Counted from the first letter of the stretch, positions 1 to 12,445 are shown. The stretch: DNA of 64,000 nucleotides from Cytidiella melzeri (GCA_022592445.1 JABYQR010000014.1:124001-188000); one strand, 5' to 3'. Notes: generated by a model from the letters alone, not told the origin. Translations and numbers: made by a program.

Positions 1-932
1 CCCGAAAGGATGCCAGCAATATACGTGCGATCAATGGCGCAAAGAGCCAGAGAGAAGTGGTCGGACGAGGGAAACCGACCATGCGTCGTAGTCTAGAACG
101 AAGAATGACGACAAAAGAGGGTCTACAATGAATCGTTAGCAGGAGAAAGTGGGTGCGAGTTAGGAAATACGCACCAAAAGACCGAGCGGTGGATGCATCA
201 CGGCCCCATTGCTACGGTGCGTCCAACGTCGCAGAGGGGCCGCTATACCCTGTGACACTTCGCTATGCCGCGTCCGGCTTCGCGAAGATGACACAGAGTT
301 GCCAAGTACCCACGCTCGACCGCGTCCGGCCTCACGTAGATACCTAGCAACTCGTGAGGCAGAAATCGACTCGCGCTAACACGAGAGCTGGAAGAAGCGT
401 GTGCATGAACACGACCGACACGGCCATCTTGGGGGGCGCGCCGAGGGATGACTTGAAGCTTGTGTGGGTAATGTGCGTTAGGCAGAAAGCCGCGACCGGA
501 GTAGAAGTATCAGATGGCGTGCGTGGAGTGCCACGATGATGCCGAGAAGAGTATGATCTTGAAGCTAAGTCGTCGAAGCCATTTGAGGGATTTTTGAGAT
601 TTTGTATCCGAGGCCAGAAGAGAAGAGAGACAAATCCAGTATGATGTTGAAGATGAGGGATCCAGAGAGAAGAAGAGACGAGACGAGACGAGGCGAGACG
701 AGGCGAGGCGAGACGAGACAAGATATGAAGAGTCATCTAGCCTAGACAGTAGAAGAGTAGAGACGAGACAAATCCAGGTAGTAGGGCCGTCCATCATGTT
801 ATCAATAAGAATAGAGTGTGTTCAGTCGCTGATAGGGTGTATTTTGAGGTCCGTGGGTATTCAGTCGCGTGCGATATTTGCTTGGGGTATTGGGCGTTCA
901 AAATTCATGTTCGAAACCATGCTCTTGCGCAT
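1..932. other. intergenic, no gene seen
   Basis: I see no conserved coding frame here. The open frames on the minus strand between about 344 and 797 translate a simple repeat into Ser/Arg/Leu runs and look spurious. The only clear structure is the GA-rich repeat near 670-720, listed separately. Confidence 0.6.
670..720. repeat. GA-rich GAGAC/GAGGC pentamer repeat
   Basis: Roughly ten imperfect copies of a five-base unit, GAGAC with a GAGGC variant, run through this stretch. The region around it (about 605-775) is also purine-rich. It is a microsatellite-like tract in an intergenic region about 200 bases downstream of the stop of the orphan gene at 933-2453. Confidence 0.8.
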
Positions 933-2453
933 TCAATAGAGGAAGTCGAGCGAGCCGAGTGAGCCACAGATAGCATTGAGGTTGTGCTCATTGACGACGT
1001 CTAGAACGGTGGAGAGGAATGCGTCGACGTCGCCGTCACAAGCTGGCGGTGGGGTCCGCGGTACATCGGATTCCTTGTCCGACTGCTGAAAAGTTCTGTC
1101 TATCTCAGTCGTTACCACCTCAGGCTGCTGTGACGAGCAGAAGTCAGCTACGTCAGCCATCGAATAAATCAAGGCCACTCACGTTCGTTTTGCCCACCGA
1201 GAGCCATCGAGCAAGCTCCTTGTGATCAAGACCGCCGTCAGCCTTTGCCTCTGTTGCGTACTCAGAGTCTGTGAGCACATGATCCAGGAGCGGGAGCCGT
1301 CGGCCTTCGCGCCCGTATGGCGAGCTCTTGCGCCGCTGGAAAAACCTGTCCGACCGTCCGATCTTGCTAGGCGTGCCGACCTCCGCGACGACCCTTCGCT
1401 TCCTCTCGTCCTTGATATGGAGTCGGTTGATTGACTCGCAGAGAGGCGTCTGAGGGACGACGACGGCAACCTGACCCATGTGCTGAGGGAACTCGTTGAC
1501 AGCTGGCGATAGCGAGGGGCTTACGACCGATGTGCGCACATCGGTCGAGCAACTAGAGTCGCTAACGTCGGCTTCAGAGAAGCACATAGGGTGGTCGACA
1601 AGTGTCGGTGCTGGGAAGGGTTCAACGAACGCCGAAGCCAGTACATTGCGGACGGGCTGACGAGCCCACGATGATCTTGGTGAGAGTCCAGGAGGGAAGA
1701 AGTAATCACTCGACGGTGGGAACTGCGGCAAAGCCATGTTTTGGATGCCGTCCAGGCTCATGGCGTCGTCGACATCAGACCGGATTACCGGAGAACTCAT
1801 CTTGATGTCAGCGTCATCGATGTTCATGGCAGCGTTCGAGACAACCTCCTGCAGCATGGTGAGCAACGGGTTGTTGGAGCAGATGGGCTCTCACGTACCT
1901 CTGTCAGATCGATGATCATAGACTCTGACCCGTCTTCGATGGAAAGGTTGTAAAGCCTATCGAGGAACTCTAGATCGAGGGGCTCGTCTAGTACGAAGAC
2001 GTCCGGGAGCTCGTAGTCCACATCGTCGTCGACATCGGGGGACTCACAGTCCATGTCGTCGTCCGAGTCAAAGGCTTCAGCGTCGGCGGATGACTTTACG
2101 ATAGCCACGGCTGGCCTCGATGGTACAATGGGAGCCGCGATGAGATGTTTCGCCTTCGACTTCAAGTTTGACTTGCCAGCGAGCGGGAGGTTGAAGCGCA
2201 AGCGGAGAGGGTTCTTCTTCTTGTCGTACGGAGGGAGAAAAGGTACGTCAGTTGAGCCCTTGCTAGTCGTCTTCCTCTGAGTGTGCGCGTGCGTCGTGGT
2301 GAGCGAAGAGATGAACTTCTTGCAACCCGCCTTGAAGGACGGCGCGGGAGACTCGTTGGACTTGCTCTTAACTTTGAGCTTGAACTTGCCCTTCTTCGTC
2401 CTATTCACGCTGAGCTTAGAGAAGGTGTCAAGGAGGTTACGCAGATTGGCCAT
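933..2453 (-). CDS. orphan protein with basic N-terminus and acidic middle, three exons
   Basis: I do not recognise this protein. Three exons join in frame: about 2453-1899, about 1852-1183 and 1127-933, with donors GTACGTGAG and GTGAGTGGC and acceptors CTGCAG and CACAG. The start is taken at the ATG at 2453 (MANLRNLLDT); a longer start at 2540 is open but adds an unconvincing leader. The first 150 residues are rich in Lys, followed by an Asp-rich stretch (DSDDDMD, DVDDDVDYELPD) and then a Ser/Pro-rich region with no obvious fold. No signal peptide or membrane segment is visible. The clean splicing and long open exons argue for a real gene, probably of narrow taxonomic range. Function unknown. 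Confidence 0.6.
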
Positions 2454-4355
2454 GGTGTTGCTGGTGGGTGCTGGTCTTGAGGTGTTCGTGTCAAACGAAT
2501 GATGGGGGAAGGAGAGAAAGTCGAACTTGCTTTGAACCACTTTACTCGGCGCATTTGTACCGTTTCGACGCGTCGTTGGGTTTCAAACCCCGCTCCATGT
2601 TTAAGGCCACACGTGACGCCCGCATACCGCTAAACATGAAGCGGCGGTTCGGCTTCTGCTCGCACTTCGCATCGAAGCAGCGTTCGAATACAGCTATTTC
2701 CTTTTTTGTCAACGAAGCTTGCCCCATCACGTGTAGCGTTCCCGATGCAGTAAGTAGCGGATCGTTCATTGCCGTCTCGAGTGAGTAACTGTGAGCAACT
2801 CGAGTTCGACATCGCCAAGGCCCAACAGCCTTCAGGTATATTCTTTACCTCTATTCACTATTCTGCATAACTATTCTGCATAATGCGTTCGTCTTGTAAC
2901 ATTGTGATAAGGAGAATGATTACCATGCAGCTGTCGACTCGAGGTTGCGGTAGCATATCGATATGGCGCTGTCTTCTCCCTCCAAGTCGTCGACCTCGCA
3001 CATCCCTCACAGCTGCTACTAGTGACACGTCCGTGAACGTCGACAAGCCTCTTGATAACATATCGTCTGTTCAGCTGCAATGGTAAAGCAACCTGACTCA
3101 AGTTTTCGCGACCGCGCTATAGGACGTACGTGGCAATAGTCTACCGGGTGAATTCCCTGCTACTCTCGTGTATGCTGCAGGCACTTATTGTTTCAAATTA
3201 CTTTGACAATACTTCTGCTGAGAAGCCCTGGGACCGCCAGTCGTACCTGGTACACTGCGCCGATCCACCCGCTGGTTGCAGTGATGCGTTGGAATCTAGC
3301 CGAAAAGTCCTTTCTATGTCAAATATAGACCCTAGCGGAAACAACCTGTTTTCAGTTGTTTCAGTATACGGTAAGTTAGTGCACGCTGTCTCTGTACAAA
3401 ATGCTGTCTTTCAATGCAATAGGTGCTTAGCATCGTGTATACTCGACTCGCCGTTGAGAGCTCGGGTTCTCGTGTTCACGTCAAGCTAAAGGCTATTTCA
3501 GCCCATTGGATCCAGAGCATGCTGGGACAGCCTGAGCGACGACCTTCCTCACAGATCGAGTGCATCGTCACGAATCACGATTAGGCTCATTTAATCGGTA
3601 CGATGACGCTTCAGCAGCATCCATGAATATCTGGAGCCCTCCCCACGAAATTGTGGTGTTCGCGCGACCTCTAGGACAAGAGTTAAATGGAGGTAATGCA
3701 ATATCTTTCACAGCTCAGCGCACATCATTGCCTGACCACACGCTAGACACCTTTTAGCGTGCAATGACATTGATTCCATGCGACCTCGTAAGGCTACGGC
3801 GATGGACCATGGGCCCTACACGGCTCAATGGGAGGCGCTGCTAACGAGACCGTGACGAAGCACCCTACGTTCCGTTCCAGGATTGGTTTTCGTTCATGGC
3901 GCAACAGTCCCAGGTCAAGTTCACCTGTTGTGATACCTTCGAGAACGATGAATACTTTCATTGGTTACTCATGACTAATAGCGTGACTACACAACATGTG
4001 CGAACCAACATAATACGAAAATCATTCCACCAGCGCTTGTGGTTAGGAGGAATTACGGCCTCATTCCCCATCATTGCAGTGGTTTACAGCGATCTGTAAG
4101 ACAGCCTATGATTGCAATGTAAGCGCGAATGTACAACATGACGATGGATACAAGTACAATGATCAGTACATGGGAATAGGATAAGTGTGGGTGTAAGAGG
4201 AGATGCACAATTATATATGTGAGAGAAAAACACAAGTCCGTCCACGAAGCCAGATAACACAATCAAATACAAGAACAATATGGTGGCAGTGAATGCATGT
4301 CAGGTACGATAAAAAGCAGCGGATCTACGCTGTCCAAGATATAATAATAGTGGTA
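2454..4355. other. gene-poor stretch, nothing convincing
   Basis: Short open frames occur on both strands, the longest 119 codons at 3130-3489 (+), but none has a recognisable domain or joins to others through good splice sites. The right end is the 3' flank of ATG1. I found no tRNA-like A/B-box pair. Confidence 0.5.
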
Positions 4356-7300
4356 TCACGGGCGACTAGGAATCGAAGAACGTCTCGACGATGTAGAGTT
4401 CTGTCTAGAGAGGTTTGCCACATCCCACGGCGCAGGATCGTGCTGGACGTCGTCGAGGTTCTTGTCGAGCCGTGCGTCTTTCAACCGCTCACGATCGGTC
4501 ATACCCATGCGAACACGGCAGCGGACGAGGCGCAGCTTGGTCCGTTTTATCCCTAAAGTTAGAGTAAATGGGTAAGGATCACTCGTTGGTTTCCACTTGA
4601 AAGACGCTCACATGTGGCAATAGTGGTACGATCTTCTTCCATGAACGGGTTCTCCGTCTGCAGCAGATCATCCTGCAACGCGTACAGACACCATAACGAC
4701 TCCTCGTACAGCTTCTCGCATTCGTCTGGACTGCTGGCTTGGTCCAAGAGCTCCTTGCGGGCAGCCGTTCGACTCTGCAACATGATAAGCAAGGGTCGCA
4801 TCTCAACAAGGTGAATGACACCAACCAGAAGAAGAGCACGATCATACACCAGCTGATCAAGGAAGGTAGGAGGACCCGAGTATTGTGCAGGTAGCCAGGT
4901 TTTGACAAGCGCGGCTCGATCGTGGCATTTGATGAATTGCTCCTTGAACCAAGTCAGTGCTATTTGAACAAGGTCAGCCGACGTTCTGCAACTGACGATG
5001 AGACACTGACCTTCGTCGAACCCCTCACTGACCTCGTATTCACCATCCGGATCCCGCATCTGCATGTGCTCGTGGTGATTGCGTAGTCTATCAATCCCCT
5101 TCTGCGCAAATGACATCAACAACATGTACAATGCGACGCAAGTCACGGCATTGTATTCCGCCTGTATGTCAACGTTCCTCCTACGCGCGGCTTGGCGTTC
5201 AGTTTCGTTCTCTCGTCGCTCAAACTTTCCGGGATCAGGAAGAGGTTCTGAGAAGTAAAGAAAGGTCGTAAGACTAGCACCATAGTAAGGAACGTAATCA
5301 GGACTCACTTTGCGGAATGACTCTAACAAATTCATACATCTCGTCTGCCCAGTGCCCGAGCACATCCGTTTTCTGCGCGAGTTCCTCCAGGCCCTCCAAC
5401 AATTGGTCCTCTACAGGATCTCTCAAACCTTCCACGTCGAGACCAAGACCGTTACGTGTCGTGATAATCTGCTGACGACGTGGAGACGCGGACATGTAAT
5501 CACGATAGTGCGACGAGGTTCGACCAGACGGAGTCGTCCCAAACAACTTCTTTGACGCAAGATTCAGGGCTCTTGTCAAGGGGTTAGAGCCGGTCCGAGA
5601 GCCGACACTTGACGGTGAGCTTGAAAGCGGTGGTATATTCGGATTCGGTGGTGGAGGGAAGCTGATAGGAGCAGAGGTTTCTGGTGGCTCGTACGACGGG
5701 TACGCGGTGGGGCCAGGTTGTTCTGAGGGAGAGACAGTGGACTTCCGGTTCTCTAGTAAGGGGCGTTTGCGATTAGCGTGAATTTCTGGAAACAACGTGA
5801 GCTAAATGCAATCAAACCATGTGGCTAGACAAAAGTTACCATCTACTTTCTTGTGGAACTCAACTGCCGGGCCCTCATCAACCAAAACGTATTCTCGCCT
5901 TAAAATGCCATCTTCCTCGGTTTCGCCTGGTATGACTTCTGGGGCCGTAGTCTTTGGCAGCGCCTTGGGGCTAATTATCGGAGATGTAGATATGGCCTGT
6001 GGGCTTCCAGGTTCGTGACTATAGGGTCATTAATCACTTTAACGATACATGATGCACTCGTCTTGCAACGTACCTTTCGGGGGCTGACGATTCTCGTCGT
6101 CTGAAGTTGAATTTGCTCGGTGGTATGATAGCTTTAGGATCGAGTACCTCGGGGGGAATGACACGATGGTGGTCAGGGATCGACGACTGTGTAGGACTAC
6201 TGGTCTCGTCATCCTCCGTTGGTGGTGGAGGCGCATCTCGAATGGGTCGAGGAAACTTGGAGTTCTCCATGGCTGTGCTTGTAAAGAACTGGTCGAACGA
6301 GAACCGTTCTGCAGGTATTCGCTTGAGCAAACCACGGATGAGCTTCTTAATATCGTCGGCGACAACAAGTACTTCTTCGCCATTGGCTTGCGCGCGAGCA
6401 AGGACACGTGGATCTTCGTCGGGGAACTTGATGCCCTTAGAGTTGTTAATCTTCTTGGTGAGCTCGACATGGTTTTGTGCTCGGAACGGCGGTATACCGA
6501 CAGCCATTTCAAATAATACCGCGCCGACTGACCAGATATCAGCTTTAGCGTCGTATCTCTCACCACTGAGAATCTCTGGCGCCATGTACAAACTGTTTCA
6601 CGGGTTAGACAGGGCATATAGACATGCCTGCTAATGATTAGGACTTACGGCGAACCGCACAGAGTCTCTGCCATCATAGCAGGCGATAGCGAGCGGGCGA
6701 AACCAAAATCAGCTACTTTCAGTATAGGAACTCCCAACGGATGACCGCGCTCGAGATCGGATGGCGAGGCTGGGTTAAGCAAGAGATTCTGAGTGACTTC
6801 ATCAATAAACGTTTACCGTAAACTTGGTAACGACCAACCTGTGGCTTGATATCTCGATGTATAAGATTACGTTTCCGCAGGAATTTGAGGGCACGAGCTG
6901 TCAGGGCATCAATAAGCAGTCCTCATGGACGAGGAACACAGAGACGCACCTAATTGCCGCAGGAAGCTACGAACGACAACCTCATTCAATCCTCCCGTCG
7001 GAGGGTGAGCAAAATACATTGGGGCCGCTCCGGGAGATGGAACATATTCTAGTCCTTCCACGCGGCCACGTTTCTTGATATAAGCTGATAGGTCGCCACC
7101 AGCGCAGAACTCGATGATCAGGTATATGTTGCGTTCTCCATACTAGAGCGAAGATATGTTAATCCGGGATACTGTCAAAGAAAGAAAGGCTAGGAGCGCA
7201 CCACAAGATCCAGCAGCCGTGTTATGTGGCGATGCGACAGGGTCTTGAGGATATCTATCTCTGCTCGCAGGTTTTCAAACAACTTCTGGCTGAGACCGTT

Positions 7301-7572
7301 GCGATTAACGGTCTTGATAGCGACAGGAATGTGGTTCTCCTGTTGTACGTTAATGATCATCAATACCCGAACGTCGCCTATCCGTCAACCCAACTCACCT
7401 CATGGTATCCCCGGTAAACCGTTGCGAAACTGCCCTTTCCCAAGTCACTAACAATGACATACGGCCTGACCTCTTCGTCTTCCACTCTTCGAGGCGAGGG
7501 TCTTTCAGATGTCGCGCTGGTTGTACGTTTTGCAGGCGGCGCCCCTGCAGACGACGACATCGCGGTGGCCAA
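4356..7572 (-). CDS. ATG1: serine/threonine protein kinase Atg1 (ULK family), autophagy initiator
   Basis: This is the kinase that starts autophagosome formation with Atg13 and Atg17. The N-terminal kinase domain shows the glycine loop [12 protein letters not shown], the catalytic lysine in VAIKTV, the loop HRDIKPQN, the DFG motif in [10 protein letters not shown] and the MAPEIL segment. A Pro/Ser-rich linker follows. The sequence REYVLVDE near its middle contains YVLV, matching the position of the Atg8-interacting motif of yeast Atg1. The C-terminal half (from about [16 protein letters not shown] to [16 protein letters not shown]) corresponds to the Atg13-binding MIT repeats. About eleven exons are needed. 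The last join, T|GG to give IATWIKRTK, puts the stop at 4356-4358. The start is the ATG at 7572; the next in-frame ATG is only four codons later. Active-site residues are intact. Confidence 0.95.
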
Positions 7573-7908
7573 GGTCGTTGTGGCTTATTCAGCCTAAGTG
7601 ATCGCTGCTGGTTAGACTGATGGTGATGGTGTGGTTGAAAGAGTTCGTAAGTCACAGATAGAGTAAGATAGGGACAAGAAACGCGGTCTGCAGGTGCTGA
7701 CTTTCAGCCTCGTCTGGCATCGAGGGGAACAACGTCGAGCTGAGCGGCACCGGCTGCGACGACTGAGGGAACCAATTTCGCAAGATTTCGTTATTCAAGG
7801 TACGTAGTATTTGTTAATTAATTGTGGTAATACAGTAACTGACGTAATTCATTTGTGACATATAGTCACTCATCACGTGCGCCGTGACACTAGGCGTCGA
7901 CAAAGCGT
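7573..7908. other. spacer between ATG1 promoter side and ORC5 3' end
   Basis: About 330 bases holding the 5' flank of ATG1 and the 3' flank of ORC5, both on the minus strand. A CATCACCATC-type run near 7617-7630 lies just upstream of the ATG1 start. No gene seen. Confidence 0.6.
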
Positions 7909-9859
7909 TTAGACAGGATCCCAAAGAATGTCGTAGATCGGTACGCCAATGTCTCGAGCAAGGCCGAGTACTGCATCGTACCCAATGCCACACTTGAATG
8001 TGGATGACATCTCCAGTCTATCATGGGGAGATGTCAGGTATAGCAGATGCGAAGCCGCCAGTTCCATGACCTACATTGTCATGTCAACATGCAGCCGCAG
8101 AGCGTAGACACGCAGAACTCACTTGCGCAAACACGGCGACACGAGTTGTTTCCATCTCAGTGTACTCTCCAGGAATGCTGAACTCCGGAGCAGGCGGGCG
8201 GACGTCGACATCATTTTCTTCGAGAAGCACACCTAAGATGGCGATCATGCGATCTAGCGGGAAAGCTATCGGCCCCAGCAGTCGTTGCGGTATCTGGTTC
8301 ACTTGTTACTCATGCCCAAGAGTATACAATGGACGACTCACCTTCACAGCAGCGTTCTTGCTAGATATTTTCCTAGGACTTCCACCTTTCCTTCTTTTCT
8401 TCCGCTCGTCGGGTCCGCGTCCAAACATCCTCATGTCAGTCTTAGCCGGATTGTTGCTCGCCAGGAACGACGCCACCAAGATGAACTTGGCCATCCGAGG
8501 AAGACTCTTCAGCACACGATATGAATCTTGATCTTCCGGCTTGTGAACTGGAATAGATGTAAGCTGCTTAGGCGGGATGGACAGGAGGTTTGGTGGTGGT
8601 ACGTTGGCTTGAGCCCATGCATTCGCGAAGCTGAGGCGAGGAAACAGCGTTTCCAGAGCTGATGTGAACGAAGGTGTGAACAGCCGCGTCAGTCGAATAC
8701 GAACGTCTTCAATTGGAGGCTGAAACTCGAGGTCGTTGCCGGAATCGTCCTCTGGATTGTTCTCTTCTTCTTGTTCCATTCTGGCCTGTCTGAAATGGTT
8801 GACACGAGAGCGGTGGTCGTCTAAGATAGGTTGCACAAAACCTGGCCACTGCGCAGCGGCTATGTATGCTAGCTCACTTGGGTCCGTGGTGAAAACTGAG
8901 CATACGCTGTACAATGTAGCCAAGAAGTGCATATAAAATGGTCGAAGAGCGGGGTCATAAGTGCCAATACTGCCGTCGGCTTCGGAGGATGCTGGGAAGA
9001 GTGATGCAAGTCGTCTGAGAGTAGCTAGGCGATGTTAGTCAGCGTCAACAATATTATAAGTGTCTAGCTGACCTTGCTTCGACAGAGGACATACGTCAAC
9101 GAAATATGGATCTGGGGCTGCACCAAGTGACGGTTTGCTCTGCTCCCAGCTCACATCGGACAACAAAATCACAGTAATTTCTGTGCGCGACTTTCAAGGT
9201 TCGTACATGGCAACCATGACAGAATCATCGAGAGCACTCACCAACTCCCGCAAACGCGCCAATGGCACCAATATGTCAGGCATGGTTTCCTTGAGTCGTT
9301 CGGCGCGTTCGACAAAGATAACGAGTCGCGTATTATCATCTGCCATTGCATCACCATTGGCCTTCCCTTTGCCATATAGGTGAGGGCTTGAGCTTCTGAG
9401 CGAAGCTTGAATCGCGCGTATACCATGCACACATCCATCAATACTTTCGTTGTACCGTTGCCCTTGTGAGCTGGAAGGCCCTCCCCAGTTACTGCAACCC
9501 TGTTCCCATTCCGGAGACCACTCAGCGAGAGAGTTCAGGACCGTGTCGTAGAACAGACGGGTGTTGAAGCATGCAACCGCATCTACGGCCGCATAGCGTA
9601 GTATGACTTCAGAGGAGTCGCGTAGCTGGTCAAAGGCTGTACACAAAGCTGGTGCCACGAGATGCGGAGTGGCTGGATCGTGGATGTATATGAAGGGCGG
9701 TGGATATGCGGTAATCAACGAGGTGAGCTGGAGGACGGTTTCCTCATAGCCCTGTTCCATGGTATATAGTCGTGCTGATAATCTGCTGCACAAGACGTGT
9801 TTGCGGCGAAGAGGAAAGAAGGAGGTCAAGAGCTTGTCAAGAGCCAAGACGCGTATCAT
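7909..9859 (-). CDS. ORC5: origin recognition complex subunit 5
   Basis: Orc5 is the fifth subunit of the complex that marks replication origins and loads the MCM helicase. The N-terminal AAA+-like part contains PPPFIYIHDPATPHLV and RLVIFVERAERL at the places of Walker A and B. Both are degenerate and no GxxGxGK loop is visible, so ATP binding is doubtful. The junction RELSRTEITVILLSDVSW is restored by removing a 51-base intron at about 9243-9193. It is followed by the Orc5 signature LGAAPDPYFVDV, then the C-terminal winged-helix part ending LARDIGVPIYDILWDPV. About six exons. The start is uncertain: the ATG at 9859 is used, and a second in-frame Met lies at MEQGYEETV. About 235 bases separate it from the divergent PPX1. 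Confidence 0.9.
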
Positions 9860-10093
9860 GAGCGTGGTCACGATGTCACGAATCACGATGTCACCTCTTT
9901 TCTGAGAAACACCGACAACTAATTATGAGGCAGTGCTCAGCTTATGCTGCTGTGCGACTTGCTTCAACCCGTCCTTCAGGCTTCAAGTTTCTGTCTGCGG
10001 GCTTGTGAGTTTGCTGAACTTCATCGCCGCCCTCGTCGGAGAACCATCTTCCACATTTCCAACTACACCTCACTCAGGCTACATCACGGCACC

Positions 10094-11400
10094 ATGAGTG
10101 ATCTAGCCAAATTCCTTGCAGACCAGATGCATAGCTACCTTGAAGCTGTCAGGCACGGCAGAGGAGCAGAATGGACAGTGGTCATGGGCAACGAAGCGGG
10201 TGGTGAGTGAGCAGTGGGTCACTGTTGACTGCTCCTGGCTCATCTCTTCATCTAGACCTGGATTCTCTAGCTAGCGCGACTGCGTTTGCGTGGTACAGAA
10301 GTACTATTCGTAACCTACCCACTGTGTCACTCAGTCAGACTCCGCGTGCCGACCTCCATCTGCGAGCTGAAAACCTGTATGCCATGCAGCTGGCTGGGCT
10401 AGATCCTTCTAACCCTCCCATACTTTGCGTCGATGACATTCCGCCTGCCTGTCCATTCCCTTCGCACACTTTTGCCTTAGTCGACCACAACCGCTTGCGG
10501 CCTCATTTCACACGCGATAACCCTCAGGCAAAGGTAGTGGCCATCATAGACCATCACGAAGACGAAGGTTTCCACAAAGATACCGCGGAACCACGAATTG
10601 TGAAATTGCCTGTTGGTAGCGCGAGTTCACTGGTAGCCCGTTTTCTTGAAACGCAATGCGCAGACAAGCTACCGTCCGAACTGGCGATCTTGTTACTATC
10701 CAGTATTCTAGTCGACACGAATGGTTTGAAGCCAGGAGGGAAAGCAGAGGATGACGATCGCGCCGCTGCTTCGTTCCTTCTCTCTCGGTGTCAGCTCTCT
10801 ACAGGCTCCTTCAAGGACTCTGAACTGCGTCAGATTCCCGAAGTACAAGAGCTTACGTCCACCCTATCGACTCAGAAGGCTTCCGTGTCCCATCTCAACA
10901 CATCTGATCTTTTGCGGCGCGATTACAAGGAGTATTCGGTCGTCCCCGGAACGACACCCGACAAAACCGTGCTCGTCGGACTGGCTTCGATTCCGGTTGG
11001 TCTGAAACCTTGGCTGCAGCGGGACAAGGACTTTTGGACATCTACGCAGCAATTCATGGACGACCGGCAGTTGGCCGTTCTCGGTGTTCTCACCTCCTTT
11101 CGCGATGATCACCATACGACAAAACATGAGCGTGGTAAACACCGCCGCGAGCAGCTTTACCTCGTTCGTGAAGGTGTGATCGAAGGGTTGGCCGACAAAC
11201 TCTTCGAAGGTCTTGAACGTACTGAAGCCTTGGCGTTGAAGAAGAGGCGCTTGCATGAGGACTACGACACGGAAAAGCGCATGATACCTTCTGGGTTGCA
11301 GGTGAAAGTATGGGAGCAGGGCAATGTGCAGGCGACGCGGAAGGTGACTGCACCCCTCGTAAAAGAAATTTTCGAGGGCAAACGCGAAACGCGAGGTTAA
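10094..11400 (+). CDS. PPX1: exopolyphosphatase, DHH/DHHA2 family
   Basis: This enzyme removes phosphate from the ends of inorganic polyphosphate and acts in cytosol or mitochondria in yeast. Two exons, 10094-10202 and 10256-11400, join as GNEAGG|DLDSLASATAF, which rebuilds the first metal-binding motif. The DHH motif is seen in VVAIIDHHED, another aspartate lies in FALVDHNRL, and ILVDTNGLKP supplies the last conserved aspartate. The DHHA2 part follows and ends near FEGKRETRG. The total is about 417 residues, close to yeast Ppx1 (397). The start ATG lies just downstream of the ORC5/PPX1 shared promoter. All key acidic and histidine residues appear present. Confidence 0.93.
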
Positions 11401-12027
11401 GCGATGGCTTTGGTTTGTGTGCGATATTGGCAGCTATTGATAGTGTCGCATGGCCGTCCATGGCCTGCCAGTCTTTTATGTGCTATGTCTTTGCAAGTGT
11501 AGACGCAACAAACTTTTGCGCTCGGGCAAACTTCCTGACCATACTGTTGCCACCTCATCTTAAGTCCAACGACCTCGAACGCCCTTTGAGCCAGAATTCC
11601 ATGCGATCGGTTAACTTACTATGGATTCTAGGCATTGCCATGATTGCACTGAGTCGGCAATCCTGGAGACACGTACGTTCAACGTCCAAGGCCCGCCTAC
11701 TGCCTACGGCAACACCGTCTCCAGCACTCACCCAGCTCATACTGGTGACACTTTCAAGCCTGGGCATGCCATGCACAAGCAGCATCAGTAAGCACGAGCT
11801 CATCCATCCGACCCATTCCGAAACAAATGCTAAAAACTTCACACAATGCAGCCCAAAGAACACTGATAGACTATACTGCTTGCAGTCCTCGAGTCTCGTA
11901 CCCCGTACCGACTATGCCAATTTTCTAGCACAACCCCATGCATATGCAATGACTATGGTGAGACACTGGGCTTCTGGTCTGGAAAGCTCTAACTCCGAGT
12001 CTCTCCACTCGGCTTGCGCCGACGTTG
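11401..12027 (+). other. stretch with possible upstream exons, unresolved
   Basis: A frame beginning MIALSRQSWRHVRSTSKARL at about 11640 looks like a mitochondrial targeting sequence. It is followed by a GTAAGC donor near 11787 and a TGCAG acceptor near 11850. I could not join it to the downstream frame at 12028 without a stop, so it is not called as a gene. Confidence 0.3.
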
Positions 12028-12445
12028 ATGACCGTCCCTCCGGCAAAGCATAAACATAACAAGTTTGCCAAATACCCTGCCATCCAATTTTGGGTCAACG
12101 GAACGCAGGGTCTCCGCTTGTCGAATGCGCTGCAAGGTGACTTGACGGGTCTCGTCGACGCCGTCATTGAAGTCATGAACCCCCCAAGTACTAAGGTTTC
12201 TTACAAGATTGAGGTAAAATAAAATTTTAGAGCTTTGCCTCGCTTACCCACTTTGTTGTAGTGGCCAGGCTATAAACCGCTGACGAGGCAGAAGATCGGG
12301 AGAAAGGCTCGCAGAGAACAATCGCGCAACGGGTTGCGCAAGTGGTTGGTAAGTTTGAAAATGTAGTCAACGGTCACTTGGAGATAAACGTTAATAAACT
12401 CTGACTTAGCATGCAGGATGTTTTGGCGTTAGTATCGAGCGCTGA
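12028..12445 (+). CDS. small basic protein, unidentified
   Basis: I do not recognise this protein. From the ATG at 12028 the frame reads MTVPPAKHKHNKFAKYPAIQ, then FWVNGTQGLRLSNALQGDL, up to VSYKIE. A GTAAAA...TTGTAG intron joins this to WPGYKPLTRQKIGRKARREQ, and a GTAAGT intron after LRKWL leads to a short last exon with a stop at 12443-12445. The last exon could instead begin at GATGTTTTGG and run further. The product is about 100 residues, very basic at its C-terminus, with no signal peptide. Size and charge would suit a small mitochondrial ribosomal protein or other RNA-binding factor, but that is a guess. Missing upstream exons are possible. Confidence 0.5.

Noticed and set aside
344..797. 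Two overlapping minus-strand open frames of 95 and 130 codons
   Set aside because: They translate the GA-rich repeat into Ser/Arg/Leu runs and have no domain or splice context.
3130..3489. Plus-strand open frame of 119 codons
   Set aside because: Composition is not protein-like, there is no domain, and the surrounding 2 kb has no exon partners.
9194..9242. Apparent ORC5 tail ALDDSVMVAMYEP
   Set aside because: It is intron sequence; using GTGAGT at about 9243 and the GAAAG acceptor restores the family sequence EITVILLSDVSW.
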